Positions 9,647 to 18,731 of a stretch of DNA of 64,000 nucleotides are shown one piece after another. The DNA is from Bacillus sp. USDA818B3_A (lineage in GTDB: Bacteria > Bacillota > Bacilli > Bacillales > Cytobacillaceae), in contig NZ_JAABNN010000002.1 of NCBI RefSeq assembly GCF_009928415.1, positions 372,001-436,000 of the forward strand, in the 5' to 3' direction. Position 1 is the first letter of the stretch. Each line of letters begins with the position of its first letter. The translations under genes were made by a program, and so were the position numbers. Below the pieces are notes generated by a model that was not told the origin of the DNA, ran no database searches, and worked only from the letters and a program-made list of their open reading frames with translations.

Positions 9647-10975
9647 TTACCATCCTTTTAATCCAAGCTGTTTCGCCTGCTTTTCAACATCTTTATCATA
9701 AAGTTTTGCACCGTCTTTAGCTCCACGAATTCCACTGCCTACTTCAGTAGTAATTTGCGGTAAGCTTGGTCCTTTTACAGGGCTTAAAAATTCAAGAGCA
9801 GGAGTGATCTTTCCTGCTTCAAAAAACGGAAGCATTTCTTTAACAGCTGGGTAAACTTTGTCAGGTAAATCAATGCCTTTGATGGCGAATGGCCCATTTG
9901 GATTTATCTTTGTTAGATATACGTTAACTGCTTCTTGAGAGACAAAGAACTCCATCCATTTCTTTGCTGCATCTACATGCTCGCTATTTTTGTTTACATA
10001 GATTCCAGATGGCATCCAGATGGTAAATCCATTTTTATCTGCAGAGTCACCAGGCTGCGGGAAATACCCAATATCTTGTATTTTATCTGGAGAATTTGTT
10101 GCAATGGTCCCTAAGCCCATGCTTAGCATTGGATATTGTACGCCTTTTCCATCAGCCAACATTTTTAATCCTTGGTCATAAGTAGTGGCGAGAAAGTCTT
10201 TATTCATATAACCTTTTTTGTGGATTTCTGCCAATTTCTCAAAACTTCTTAACGCAGCGGGAGTATTGGCAAATTTAGCTTTATTTGCAGTAAAGTCATT
10301 AGCGAACGATGGTGATTCTGCAAGTACATTATGATTATCAGCCAAGAAAATCAACTGGCTAGTCCAATCGTCCTTGTAAGTTCCGATAACGGCTGTTTTA
10401 CCTGCAGCTTTAATTTTCTCATTATTCGCCATTAATTCGTTCCATGTTTTTGGAACTGAAAGACCAAGTTCTTTATACACCTTTTTATTATAAAGCCATC
10501 CGCCTACACCAAAAGTTGATCCCGGAATCCCGTAAGCTTTGCCATTTATAGAAACGGCATCTTTAAAATCATCCATTACATTTTCCATAAACTTTTCATT
10601 CGTCAGATCAACAAAGTTTTTCTCAGGATTAAGTGCCTGAAGTAGAGAACCGGAATTATACCAAACTAAATCGGTCATATCTCCTGTAGCAAGCCGTGTT
10701 TTTACGAGGTTATCTCCTTCCCCTCCGGCAGGACGGGTTTCAAATTCCGTTTTAATGTTATACTTCTTTTCAAATTCCTCCGCAACCGCCTTTACTCCAT
10801 CGATTTTCGTTTGGTTATCTACCAAAAATGTGAGTGTTACCGGTTCTGAATCTTTCCCTTTCGAAGCGTTTCTATTTGCAGTGCTTTCTTTACTGCCTCC
10901 ACATCCAGCCAAAACTCCAGTAAGTAGAGCTGCTGAGCATACCACTGACAATAATTTGTTTCTAGATTTAAACAA
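9647..10975 (-). CDS. CUT1 extracellular solute-binding lipoprotein
   Basis: A 442-residue sugar-binding lipoprotein of the SBP_bac_1 (MalE-like) family. The signal peptide is followed by lipobox LAGC with Cys25. I chose TTG 10975 because AAAGGGGG lies seven bases upstream and the signal peptide then begins normally; the longer ATG frame from 11029 adds 18 residues with no signal character. It is first in the operon with two permeases, a YczE-like protein and GH3. The upstream region holds a cre-like site and a 37-bp element shared with the GH78-like gene. The ligand is unknown; a plant oligosaccharide or glycoside is likely from context. Confidence 0.9.
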   Translation of the reverse strand: MFKSRNKLLSVVCSAALLTGVLAGCGGSKESTANRNASKGKDSEPVTLTFLVDNQTKIDGVKAVAEEFEKKYNIKTEFETRPAGGEGDNLVKTRLATGDMTDLVWYNSGSLLQALNPEKNFVDLTNEKFMENVMDDFKDAVSINGKAYGIPGSTFGVGGWLYNKKVYKELGLSVPKTWNELMANNEKIKAAGKTAVIGTYKDDWTSQLIFLADNHNVLAESPSFANDFTANKAKFANTPAALRSFEKLAEIHKKGYMNKDFLATTYDQGLKMLADGKGVQYPMLSMGLGTIATNSPDKIQDIGYFPQPGDSADKNGFTIWMPSGIYVNKNSEHVDAAKKWMEFFVSQEAVNVYLTKINPNGPFAIKGIDLPDKVYPAVKEMLPFFEAGKITPALEFLSPVKGPSLPQITTEVGSGIRGAKDGAKLYDKDVEKQAKQLGLKGW

Positions 10976-11109
10976 TTGAATGTCCCCCTTTGTACTATTA
11001 AATAATTTAGAAAGATAATAAACCGCCAATAGCCTTACTCTTCATAATTTTGATATTTAAAAACTTTCTTTTAGAAGATAGGTCATTGACTTGCCTTATT
11101 TAATTTAAT

Positions 11110-11123
11110 TGTAAGTGTTTACA
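11110..11123. promoter_or_regulatory. cre-like site (CcpA)
   Basis: TGTAAGTGTTTACA matches the cre consensus TGWAANCGNTNWCA except for TG in place of the central CG. It lies about 135 bp upstream of the binding-protein start. Confidence 0.45.
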
Positions 11124-11132
11124 CTTTGTTTC

Positions 11133-11170
11133 GTAAGCGCTGCATTTTTTGTATTATGTCCGTTTTTTTT
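11133..11170. promoter_or_regulatory. Module 1 shared element, copy A (candidate response-regulator site)
   Basis: Begins GTAAGCGCTGCATTTTTTG and contains ATGTC then a T-run. It aligns without gaps to 16464-16500 upstream of the GH78-like gene, with about 30 of 37 bases identical. The response regulator/kinase genes lie between the two copies, so that regulator is the obvious candidate to bind them. Confidence 0.6.
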
Positions 11171-11251
11171 TGGGTGGGTGGAAAATTACCGATTCTATCT
11201 TTTCTCTGTTTTATTTATCCTAATTAATATTTTCATTTTCTTTGAAGTAAC

Positions 11252-11287
11252 AAAAAAAGCCTGCTCTCTTTTACTTTGAGCGAGGCT
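11252..11287 (-). terminator. Terminator after the module 1 response regulator
   Basis: On the minus strand, AGCCTCGCTC pairs with GAGCAGGCT and is followed by seven T residues. Confidence 0.8.
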
Positions 11288-11342
11288 ATCCATATTGTTT
11301 CTCTTTTATAATGTTAAAAACAAACGTTCAATAAAATGTTTC

Positions 11343-12830
11343 TTAAAAGGAACCACGATACTGTCCCGGATTCACTCCAACATATTTCTTAAATATTGCG
11401 GAAAAATGCCGGTAGCTATGGTAACCCACCTTTGCACTCACTTCCCCTACTTTGTGTCCTTCCCGAAGAAGTTTCTTTGCTTGTTCCATTCGTATCTGAC
11501 TCAAATATTTGATATAGGATTGATGCATTTCTTCTTTAAATAATAGACTAAAATAGGTAGAATTCATACCAACGTATTCAGATACTTCTTGCAATGTAAT
11601 ATCCCGAAAATAATTTTCTTTCATGTACTTGCATGCCTTCTCCACAGACCCGTGCTTTATTTCCTTGCGTACTTCAAGTGACAAATCCATCAATTTTTCC
11701 ATCTGCTTAACGAACCACTCATACAATTTTTCTTTTGTACTCTTGGACCTAATCTCAACATGCGGGAAAAAATCAACACCATTAATTTTTAAAATATCGT
11801 CTCCAACCTCCTTTACTACTTCCATTCCAAGATAAATGATCTTTAATATTTCTCTTTCAATCAGGTCAGGATTTAATCTTTGCCCTTCAAGCTGTTTAAT
11901 AAAGGAATTTAGCTGTTTGATTAGACCTTCTTTATCACCAGTACGTATATAAAAAATAATAGCTTCTTCTTGTTCTGATAGATTAACAGTTCTTTGGGGA
12001 TGTTCTCCAATATCCTCAAAACGAGTCCAGCCGGCCTCATCCATGAACTGGCCATACCTTAATGCCTGTAACGCCTCTTTGTAGCTTTTCTTAGCATCTT
12101 CTATATTTTTATAAGTATGACCTGAACCTATTGCAATTCCCATCTGTTCCGGACATGATAATAATTGCTCCCACATATCCTCTATTTCATCATGAAATTG
12201 AAAAACAACTAGCAAATGTTCCAGCCCGTTACGGACCTGAACTACCTTGTATGAAAAATGTTCTTGTAAAACTGTTTCCTTTCTTGAAAGGGCTAATACT
12301 GTAACGCCTACGACAATATCAGCTTCTACTCCAAAACTTTCGCGCCATTTCGGTGTTGCCTCCTCCCCTATCAAGAGCAAGTCCAATGTGGCCTTTTCAA
12401 GTAGTTCCTCCCTACTCGCCTCCCACTTTGACTGGATTGAAGTGATATTTTTTTGATGGCTTATTTTTTCGGTAATTCTCTTAATAGTATCCTCAATCAT
12501 CGGAATCGTAATCGGTTTTTCCAAGTAATCGGCAACACCTAATTTTAAAGACTTTTTTACATACTCAAATTCATTAAAACCACTAAAGACAATGCAAATC
12601 GTTTCGGGTGCCATGGACAATATTTTCTCAATAACCTGTAACCCGTCCATTTCCGGCATTCGAATATCTGTAAAAACAATGTCAGGGCGGCATGCTTCAA
12701 ATAATGCAATAGCCTCCTTGCCGTTCGTTGCTGTTCCTACTAATTCAATATCGTATTTGTTCCAATCAATCATCATTCGTAAACCATGAAGTACAATATA
12801 CTCGTCGTCAAATATTACAGCCCTTAACAC
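11343..12830 (-). CDS. YesN-type response regulator with AraC DNA-binding domain
   Basis: A 495-residue regulator. The receiver domain has the acidic pair D8-D9 and the phosphoacceptor D55 in 'FTDIRMPEMDG'. A middle region of unclear fold follows, then a C-terminal pair of AraC helix-turn-helix motifs (about 397-495). It starts at GTG 12830 with AGGAG six bases upstream, three bases after the kinase stop, so the two are coupled. It probably activates the adjacent importer operon and the GH78-like gene through the element found upstream of both. The inducer is presumably a transported sugar sensed by the partner kinase. Confidence 0.92.
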   Translation of the reverse strand: MLRAVIFDDEYIVLHGLRMMIDWNKYDIELVGTATNGKEAIALFEACRPDIVFTDIRMPEMDGLQVIEKILSMAPETICIVFSGFNEFEYVKKSLKLGVADYLEKPITIPMIEDTIKRITEKISHQKNITSIQSKWEASREELLEKATLDLLLIGEEATPKWRESFGVEADIVVGVTVLALSRKETVLQEHFSYKVVQVRNGLEHLLVVFQFHDEIEDMWEQLLSCPEQMGIAIGSGHTYKNIEDAKKSYKEALQALRYGQFMDEAGWTRFEDIGEHPQRTVNLSEQEEAIIFYIRTGDKEGLIKQLNSFIKQLEGQRLNPDLIEREILKIIYLGMEVVKEVGDDILKINGVDFFPHVEIRSKSTKEKLYEWFVKQMEKLMDLSLEVRKEIKHGSVEKACKYMKENYFRDITLQEVSEYVGMNSTYFSLLFKEEMHQSYIKYLSQIRMEQAKKLLREGHKVGEVSAKVGYHSYRHFSAIFKKYVGVNPGQYRGSF

Positions 12831-12833
12831 CTG

Positions 12834-14522
12834 TTACTCCTCCCTTGCATTGTTTTGAAATTTTATTTCAATGCACGTTCCTTCGTTTACCTTACTTGAG
12901 ATTGTAAGGGTGCTTTCCGGTCCATAACACAACATTAATCTTTCCCGAACGTTCCTTAGCCCAAAACCTTTCTCAGTCACACTTATGTCTTCAATCCCGA
13001 CTCCATTATCTTCCACAGTAAACCTTACCCAACCATCTGTTATTGTTCCGGTTAACTCAATGATTCCTTCCCCTACTTTCGGCTCCAAACCATGATAAAT
13101 GGCATTCTCTACTAGTGGTTGAAGCAGAAGCTTTAAGATTTTTTTATCCATTAAGACTTGTTCCACATCTTCTATATACTGAAAGCGATTCTGATAGCGA
13201 AGATTTTGAATTGTCATATAGTGGCGAATATGCTCTAATTCCTTTGAAACCGGAATCATGTCTTCTCCTTTGTTCAAGCTCAATTTAAAGCTTTCCGACA
13301 AAGCAATTGCCATTTTGGCAATATCATTATTATTTTGCAGGATCGCCATCCAATAGATGGAATCCAATGTGTTATATAAGAAATGAGGTTTAATTTGTGC
13401 CTGGAGAGTCCGGAGTTCGGCTTCCCGTTCCTTTAATTGAGCTCTAATAAGTTTTTCATTTAATTCAATATTTTCCACAGAGACCCTTTGAAAAATATTC
13501 CTGAGATGGATTAATGGCCGAGAGAGCTTGCCTGACAAAAAGAACGATAGAACCAGAGCAATCAACCCCAGGATGGATGAAATAAGTACTGTAGCTACCC
13601 CTATTTGGTTAGATTGTTTAAGCAGCTCTTTTTCCTTTATGAAATGAACAAAGGTCCATCCTGTTGATTTGTTCTTATAACTACTGATAAGGTAGCCTCT
13701 CTTCTCCAACTTATTTAGTAAAGAGTTGAGGTCCATTGTGCTATTACCCACTAGATTAAAAGTCGATGTATTACTGAAAACAACATTGCCTTTATTTTCA
13801 GTTGAATCCAAAACAGCCCATTCATTATTGCTGCTTTCTTGAAAAACTCTTGAAAATAGAGATTTTTTTACATTTACAACTAGTAAACCTATTTTCTTAG
13901 GGTTAAATACATTTTGTGGATCTTTTAAAAGTTTGACTGATGAAAAAGTAGATTGGTCATCTTGATTAAGGACATTATAGCCAATAAATACAGGCCTCCC
14001 TTTTGCTTCTGCACTTTTTTTATACCAGGTTGAATAAGAAATAGATCGATAAATCCCGCCATTTCCATATCCTCCTATACTTTTTGAACTCCCGTAACAC
14101 ACAGATCGGTAATTCACGTCGAAAAGGCAAACAGAATCAATATATTGTGTATCAATTAGATATCTGGAAATTAAATTTTGCATTCTTTTTGTTGTTTCAT
14201 TATCCATTATGTTCTGGCCAACTCCTGCATACTTTGCACTATCAATCAGTTCACGGCGTGTATCACTGTTCCATGAAATAAGCCGCTCCATATTGATAAT
14301 ATTTCGAAATAATAAATCAGCAGCCTCACTGGATGTTTTAAGATAATTTTTTGTTGTTTGCAATTGATTCTCAATTAATGTTTCTTTTGCAATATTAAAC
14401 GAAATAAATCCTAATAAAATAAGTGGAAATATAGAAATCCCTATCATTAAAAGAAAATATTTCATTCTAACTTGATCACTTTTTAGGTTATTCCTCATTT
14501 TTATCATTGCTTTCATCTGCAT
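12834..14522 (-). CDS. YesM-type sensor histidine kinase
   Basis: A 562-residue membrane kinase. Membrane segments at about 20-44 and 307-330 bracket an extracellular sensor domain, followed by HAMP and a His-kinase domain with the phosphoacceptor H380 in 'QIKPHFLYN'. The HATPase part contains 'PLVENAIYHG' and 'DNGVGI'. It starts at ATG 14522 after AAAGG. It is the first gene of a kinase-regulator operon with an extended -10 promoter (14552-14560). It belongs to the family that senses extracellular oligosaccharides or their binding proteins. Confidence 0.92.
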   Translation of the reverse strand: MQMKAMIKMRNNLKSDQVRMKYFLLMIGISIFPLILLGFISFNIAKETLIENQLQTTKNYLKTSSEAADLLFRNIINMERLISWNSDTRRELIDSAKYAGVGQNIMDNETTKRMQNLISRYLIDTQYIDSVCLFDVNYRSVCYGSSKSIGGYGNGGIYRSISYSTWYKKSAEAKGRPVFIGYNVLNQDDQSTFSSVKLLKDPQNVFNPKKIGLLVVNVKKSLFSRVFQESSNNEWAVLDSTENKGNVVFSNTSTFNLVGNSTMDLNSLLNKLEKRGYLISSYKNKSTGWTFVHFIKEKELLKQSNQIGVATVLISSILGLIALVLSFFLSGKLSRPLIHLRNIFQRVSVENIELNEKLIRAQLKEREAELRTLQAQIKPHFLYNTLDSIYWMAILQNNNDIAKMAIALSESFKLSLNKGEDMIPVSKELEHIRHYMTIQNLRYQNRFQYIEDVEQVLMDKKILKLLLQPLVENAIYHGLEPKVGEGIIELTGTITDGWVRFTVEDNGVGIEDISVTEKGFGLRNVRERLMLCYGPESTLTISSKVNEGTCIEIKFQNNAREE

Positions 14523-14551
14523 TCCAACCTTTTAAGTTGTAATATTTTTTT

Positions 14552-14560
14552 ATTATAACA
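14552..14560 (-). promoter_or_regulatory. Extended -10 promoter of the module 1 two-component operon
   Basis: TGTTATAAT on the minus strand is a perfect TGnTATAAT extended -10, 30 bases before the kinase start. No good -35 box is present at 16-18 bases, as is usual for this class. Confidence 0.5.
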
Positions 14561-14612
14561 AATATTCATACACAACTTATTAGCTCATATCCCTCAAATG
14601 GACTATATTAAG

Positions 14613-14649
14613 AAAAAAAGCCCCGAGCAGCTCTTTTCCACTCAAGACT
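14613..14649 (-). terminator. Terminator after the GH78-like gene
   Basis: AGTCTTGAG pairs with CTCGGGGCT (with G-U pairs), followed by seven T residues on the minus strand. Confidence 0.7.
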
Positions 14650-14710
14650 TTTTTAATATGCCGAACTAAAATAACTTTCTGATTAATGGCCTATAACCAT
14701 TATATTCCTC

Positions 14711-16279
14711 TTATAAATCGTACTTCCTGATTAAATAAGTCGGCGTGCAGCTCCAGGCATGGCAATAGCTGTTGATTAAATAGCTTCCGTAAGGTGAAAA
14801 CTCTTTATTTTTAGGATCATATAATTCCCAGAACGTATCCGCTCCATCTCGGATCATACCACCCCAGTATGTTTTCATTTCTGCTACCGCCCGTTCTTTT
14901 TCTCCGGAAACTATCAACGCTTCTACGAGATGATGGTACATATATGGGGTAGCAATACCTATCATAGGCTTTTCTATTAAAAGATGATTCATCAGTTCTT
15001 TGTTCTCATCCTTGGTCAACACACCTGCAAGCACCATCCAAATTTGGCTTGCCCAGGATACTTGACGGTCGGAACCACTGATAAAAAATTGCTGTTTTTC
15101 GTCCCACAAATAAGTTTTTGTGGCCTCCACAATTTCTGCCAAACGGACTTCCAATGTCTCCTTTTGAGGAGTATTCAATTCCTCTGCGAGACGGATTGCC
15201 CGTTTCATTGTATAAATTAAAACTCCTTGTGACGGGGTTTGCTTATTTAATCCCTCCTGCCAATCAATGAATGACCACCAGTCTGATGAATCTTTCACAA
15301 TATCATTCTCATCCAGTCGTTCGAGGGCAAGTTCAATCTGACGATAGGCAGTAGGCCATAATTCTTCTAATGTTTCCATATCATTTGTTGCATAATAGTA
15401 ATCATGCAAAGTTACCGCAAAGAACAAGGAGTAATCGAAAATATAGAGATCATCAGCGATCAGCTTTGGTTCTACAAATACATTTGCCGGCACCTTTCCT
15501 GTATCATTTGGAACACCTGCAAACATGTAAAGACATCGTTTAACGAGATCATTTGTTCTGTAAGTTTTATAGTTTGCCAGTGCTTGCAATCGCAGGTCCC
15601 CCAACCAAAGTCTGCGATCGCGTTTTGGTCCGTCTTCAAAAACATCCTGCATGCAATCTGCAAGTGTTTTTATGCTGACTTCATCTATTTTTTGAAGTTC
15701 AGGATCCGGGTGGGAGATAATTTGAACATCTTTTATTTTTGCAGAGGTAACAGCCCTGCATTCTACATTTTCAAATACAACTCTGTACTTCTTTGATGTA
15801 TCCACTATGTCAAATTTAACATACCTAAAGCTGTAACGGCGCGGTAATGTTATGGTAGCAGGCAATACATCAACAAAAATCGTTTCTTCCTGCAGCCAGG
15901 AACTGCTAAGCCATCCATTATAATTTTCAAAGGGCTGAGCCATCTCAACCGGCATTTCACCAATTGTTATTTTTAGCTTAAAAGGTGCATCTGGTGGACT
16001 TCCAGTGGGGCGGATATTTATCGAAAGATATCCAACTTGATGATTACCAAAATCAAGAATAAAGGAATCATTTTTTCCAAATTCTTCGTTTGTAAGAGTT
16101 GAAGCAGGAGCAACATCAACAGTTTTCCAGCCATGAATCACATTTGAGTCAGCCTTTACTTCCACTATAGCTTTTGGCTTCACAATCGTTTCAAAAAGCT
16201 GCGGCTTTAGTTGTTCTGCTTGTTCAATAAACTTATCATTTCGTATCGTAAACTGTTTTTCAAGCTTTTGTATACTCAT
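14711..16279 (-). CDS. Short GH78-like (alpha/alpha)6 glycoside hydrolase
   Basis: A 522-residue cytoplasmic protein that aligns by eye with the catalytic half of alpha-L-rhamnosidases. A beta-sandwich region (about 40-180) precedes the six-hairpin barrel. The barrel motif is 'DGPKRDRRLWLGDLR' (216-230), corresponding to the 'DERxGWxGDAQ' motif of classical GH78, with D221 the likely acid. It lacks the two N-terminal domains of full-length GH78 enzymes (usually about 900 residues). It starts at ATG 16279 after AGGAG. It is transcribed alone, upstream of the module 1 two-component genes. Rhamnosidase activity is plausible, but other terminal-sugar specificities are possible. Confidence 0.75.
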   Translation of the reverse strand: MSIQKLEKQFTIRNDKFIEQAEQLKPQLFETIVKPKAIVEVKADSNVIHGWKTVDVAPASTLTNEEFGKNDSFILDFGNHQVGYLSINIRPTGSPPDAPFKLKITIGEMPVEMAQPFENYNGWLSSSWLQEETIFVDVLPATITLPRRYSFRYVKFDIVDTSKKYRVVFENVECRAVTSAKIKDVQIISHPDPELQKIDEVSIKTLADCMQDVFEDGPKRDRRLWLGDLRLQALANYKTYRTNDLVKRCLYMFAGVPNDTGKVPANVFVEPKLIADDLYIFDYSLFFAVTLHDYYYATNDMETLEELWPTAYRQIELALERLDENDIVKDSSDWWSFIDWQEGLNKQTPSQGVLIYTMKRAIRLAEELNTPQKETLEVRLAEIVEATKTYLWDEKQQFFISGSDRQVSWASQIWMVLAGVLTKDENKELMNHLLIEKPMIGIATPYMYHHLVEALIVSGEKERAVAEMKTYWGGMIRDGADTFWELYDPKNKEFSPYGSYLINSYCHAWSCTPTYLIRKYDL

Positions 16280-16463
16280 GCCTTAATCTCCTGAATTCTC
16301 TCGCTTAATACTATGCGTATCTAACTGACACAGATTTGCGAGTATATTTAAGTTAAACGAGTTGTCCTTTTATTAAAACGCTTTCGAATTCACATACAAT
16401 AAACAGTACTTGCAACTAGGAATTATGGTTACAAATAAGTTTATATTAATTAAGAGGGTAATG

Positions 16464-16501
16464 TAAGTGCTATATTTTTTGGATAATGTCTGCTTTTTTT
16501 G
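16464..16501. promoter_or_regulatory. Module 1 shared element, copy B
   Basis: Begins GTAAGTGCTATATTTTTTGG and aligns gap-free with 11133-11169. It lies about 185 bp upstream of the GH78-like start codon. Confidence 0.6.
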
Positions 16502-16512
16502 GTTGATTTACA

Positions 16513-16554
16513 AAAATAAAGCTCAGCAATGCCTTTCGGCAACAACTGTGCTTT
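16513..16554 (-). terminator. Orphan hairpin terminator
   Basis: A long stem (16520-16534 with 16539-16554) has a GAAA tetraloop on the minus strand and a TTATTTTTG tail. No gene ends just before it, because the permease operon already has its own terminator 240 bp earlier. Confidence 0.55.
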
Positions 16555-16791
16555 TATATTTTACTTGATGTTCATTTTACCTTTGAAATCTTAACTATCA
16601 ATCAGAAGAACAGGCTCTTTAAATATGAAACTTCACAAATGGCTTAAACACATTAGATATAAAGAATAGTATCCAGTTTTCACAAGTATTCGATTGATAA
16701 GATTTAGTTGTATTTATTCAAAAACAAAAGTTTTAAGAAAATCAGGTTCCAAAGTTTATTGCCTATTTTTTTCATCTCGTTAAAATTAAAA

Positions 16792-16825
16792 CAAAAACCG
16801 CTTGCAAAGAGCAATGCGGTTTTTG
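16792..16825 (-). terminator. Terminator of the module 2 importer operon
   Basis: CAAAAACCGC pairs with GCGGTTTTTG, extended by a TGC/GCA inner stem with one bulge. It lies 45 bp after the last permease stop. Confidence 0.85.
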
Positions 16826-16869
16826 TCTTGATTATGGATAAAGCAATGTCGATTAAAAAGAATAGTAGA

Positions 16870-17688
16870 TTATTTGATAGCACCTTCCGCAATTCCCTTA
16901 AGAATGTACTTCTGGAAGATGGCGTAAAATACCACGACTGGAAGTGCTGTAATAATTAAGCCAGAAAGAATTTTCGGCCAATCACTATTGTATTGTCCAA
17001 ATAACATATTAATTGACAGCATTAAAGTATAATTATTAACATCTGTAAGCATAATCAAAGGCAATAAAAAGTCATTCCAGAGCCATAAAATATCCAAAAT
17101 TAAGATCGTTGCCGTAATTGGCTTCAACAGTGGGAAAATGATTTTAGTAAAGATCTGAAAATCATTGCAGCCATCGATTTTCGCAGCTTCCTCGAGCTCT
17201 TTCGGTATGGATTTTACGAAACCATGGTATAGAAAGATGGCCATGTTCACCCCAAGTCCAATATAAATAAGACCTAATCCCCAAAGAGATCCCTGGACAT
17301 GTACCCCTTTGGCCATTTTTGTTAAAGTAATCATAATCGAGTGAAACGGAACAAGCATGGATGCGAGAAATAATGTGAAAATAAAGTTACTTAACTTCCC
17401 TGGTGTCCTGGCCAGTTTATAACCCGCCAATGATCCACAAAACACAATGCCTGCTAACCCGATTACCGTTACAATAACAGTGTTCCAAGCACTATGGAAT
17501 AGATTCAATTGATCAAATACTCCGGTATAGTTTTCAAAGTGTAATTTAGTAGGTAACGTTAATACAGACTTAAAAATTTCCCCTTGAGTTTTAAACGAAT
17601 TAATTAACGCCATGTAAATAGGGAAAAACGAGATAGCTGCAAAAATGCCCAGAATAAGTGTAGTTAGAATCCCAGAAACTCTTTTCAT
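16870..17688 (-). CDS. CUT1 carbohydrate ABC permease, MalG type (module 2)
   Basis: A 272-residue permease with six predicted membrane segments and EAA loop 'EEAAKIDGCNDFQIFTKIIFP'. It starts at ATG 17688 directly after the stop of the MalF-type gene, whose last codons provide the GGTGGAGG ribosome binding site. Together with that gene and the upstream lipoprotein it forms a binding-protein-dependent importer lacking its own ATPase. The neighbouring GH42 gene suggests beta-galactosides as cargo. Confidence 0.9.
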   Translation of the reverse strand: MKRVSGILTTLILGIFAAISFFPIYMALINSFKTQGEIFKSVLTLPTKLHFENYTGVFDQLNLFHSAWNTVIVTVIGLAGIVFCGSLAGYKLARTPGKLSNFIFTLFLASMLVPFHSIMITLTKMAKGVHVQGSLWGLGLIYIGLGVNMAIFLYHGFVKSIPKELEEAAKIDGCNDFQIFTKIIFPLLKPITATILILDILWLWNDFLLPLIMLTDVNNYTLMLSINMLFGQYNSDWPKILSGLIITALPVVVFYAIFQKYILKGIAEGAIK

Positions 17689-18648
17689 TTAAGCCTCCAC
17701 CTCTTTCTTCTTCAACACTCTTGTTTGAATTAATGTAATTACTAGTACGATTAAAAACAAAATCATTGCTTTCGCATTGGCATAACCATATCTGAAATTA
17801 TTCGAAAATGCTTCTTCATAAATATTAAGAGCCATAACCTGCGTCGATCTGCCCGGTCCGCCTGCGGTTAATGCATATACGACATCAAACACCTTAAAGG
17901 CACCATTCAATGTTAAAAAGGCGCAGATTGTAATTGCATGCATAATCATCGGAATTGTAACATGAATAAGTCGTTGGAAAGGATTTGCTCCATCAATCAG
18001 AGCAGCTTCTTTAAGATGTGCCGGTACACCTTGCAGCGCAGCCATATAAATAACCATCATATAGCCAATTCCATGCCATAAGGACACAATCAGAATCGAA
18101 TAGAAGGAAACATCTGCATCCCCAATCCACGGTTGATCTAGAAAATGAAGGATAGCCTTTTTAGATAGTTCAGGAAGAACATTTGAAAAAATAAATGAAA
18201 ACATTAATGCACTAATAATTAGACTTAACATATTTGGCATAAAGAATATGGTTCGGAAAAGGCCTTTTGTTCTCACTCTAGTTTCAATAAATAATGCCAG
18301 AAGCAAGGCAATCACATTTTGAAATACAAACATGAAAGCTGTATATTTTAGCGTAAAGAAAAACGAATGACGGAAATCTGGATCGTCTTTAAACGCTTCA
18401 ATATAATTATCAAAGCCTACGAAATTAAATGTTTGCGATAGAGCATTCCAATCCGTGAAGCTGTAGAACCCTGCCCCCACAGTTGGGATCAATAAAAATA
18501 CAAAGTAAAAGATAAAGGCCGGAAGTACGAATAATATTAAGCTTAGCGTCCCTTTTTGTTTATTGAAACGTACAGAACTTTTTGAATCGGTTTTCGTCGG
18601 AACCTGGTTAATCACCACGTCACTGTTATGTTTGCCTATTTGCGGCAT
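17689..18648 (-). CDS. CUT1 carbohydrate ABC permease, MalF type (module 2)
   Basis: A 319-residue permease with a hydrophilic N-terminal tail of about 35 residues, then a first membrane segment ('LSLILFVLPAFIFYFVFLLI') and EAA loop 'LKEAALIDGANPFQRLIHVTIP'. I chose ATG 18648 over the GTG five codons upstream because GAGGTG lies seven bases before it. It is separated from the binding-protein gene by a strong hairpin. Confidence 0.88.
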   Translation of the reverse strand: MPQIGKHNSDVVINQVPTKTDSKSSVRFNKQKGTLSLILFVLPAFIFYFVFLLIPTVGAGFYSFTDWNALSQTFNFVGFDNYIEAFKDDPDFRHSFFFTLKYTAFMFVFQNVIALLLALFIETRVRTKGLFRTIFFMPNMLSLIISALMFSFIFSNVLPELSKKAILHFLDQPWIGDADVSFYSILIVSLWHGIGYMMVIYMAALQGVPAHLKEAALIDGANPFQRLIHVTIPMIMHAITICAFLTLNGAFKVFDVVYALTAGGPGRSTQVMALNIYEEAFSNNFRYGYANAKAMILFLIVLVITLIQTRVLKKKEVEA

Positions 18649-18679
18649 AACTTCACACCTCACCTATTATTTGATTAAT

Positions 18680-18711
18680 GATAAAGGCAGCTGTAAAAAG
18701 CTGCCTTTATC
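18680..18711. other. Intra-operon stem-loop after the binding-protein gene
   Basis: A perfect 12-bp stem GATAAAGGCAGC/GCTGCCTTTATC has an 8-base loop and no T-run. It most likely protects the 3' end of the binding-protein mRNA, raising binding protein over permeases. The other CUT1 operon has a similar arrangement at 9598-9622. Confidence 0.6.
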
Positions 18712-18731
18712 AATGGCTGATTATGACTGGT

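Larger units (their letters stand above)
10976..11342. other. Intergenic control region of the module 1 importer operon
   Basis: This 367-bp stretch has no gene. From the operon outwards it holds the AT-rich promoter region, a cre-like palindrome (11110-11123), the shared element (11133-11170) and the terminator of the response-regulator gene (11252-11287). Confidence 0.7.
16280..16869. other. 590-bp intergenic region without a gene
   Basis: It holds the control region of the GH78-like gene, including a weak cre-like site at 16373-16388 centred on AACGCTTTCG and the shared element 16464-16501. It also has two terminator hairpins (16513-16554 and 16792-16825). The 240 bp between the hairpins show no convincing coding remnant on either strand. 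Short frames there lack a ribosome binding site. Confidence 0.6.

Noticed and set aside
11295-11543. Plus-strand 82-codon frame opposite the module 1 response regulator
   Set aside because: It lies antisense to the AraC domain coding region and has no ribosome binding site.
16556-16791. Possible gene remnant between two terminators
   Set aside because: I translated the minus strand and found no recognisable protein pattern, so I report only the orphan terminator.
16704-16959. Short frames on both strands left of the module 2 permease gene
   Set aside because: They run through a terminator stem and into the permease gene, lack ribosome binding sites and show no protein-like composition.
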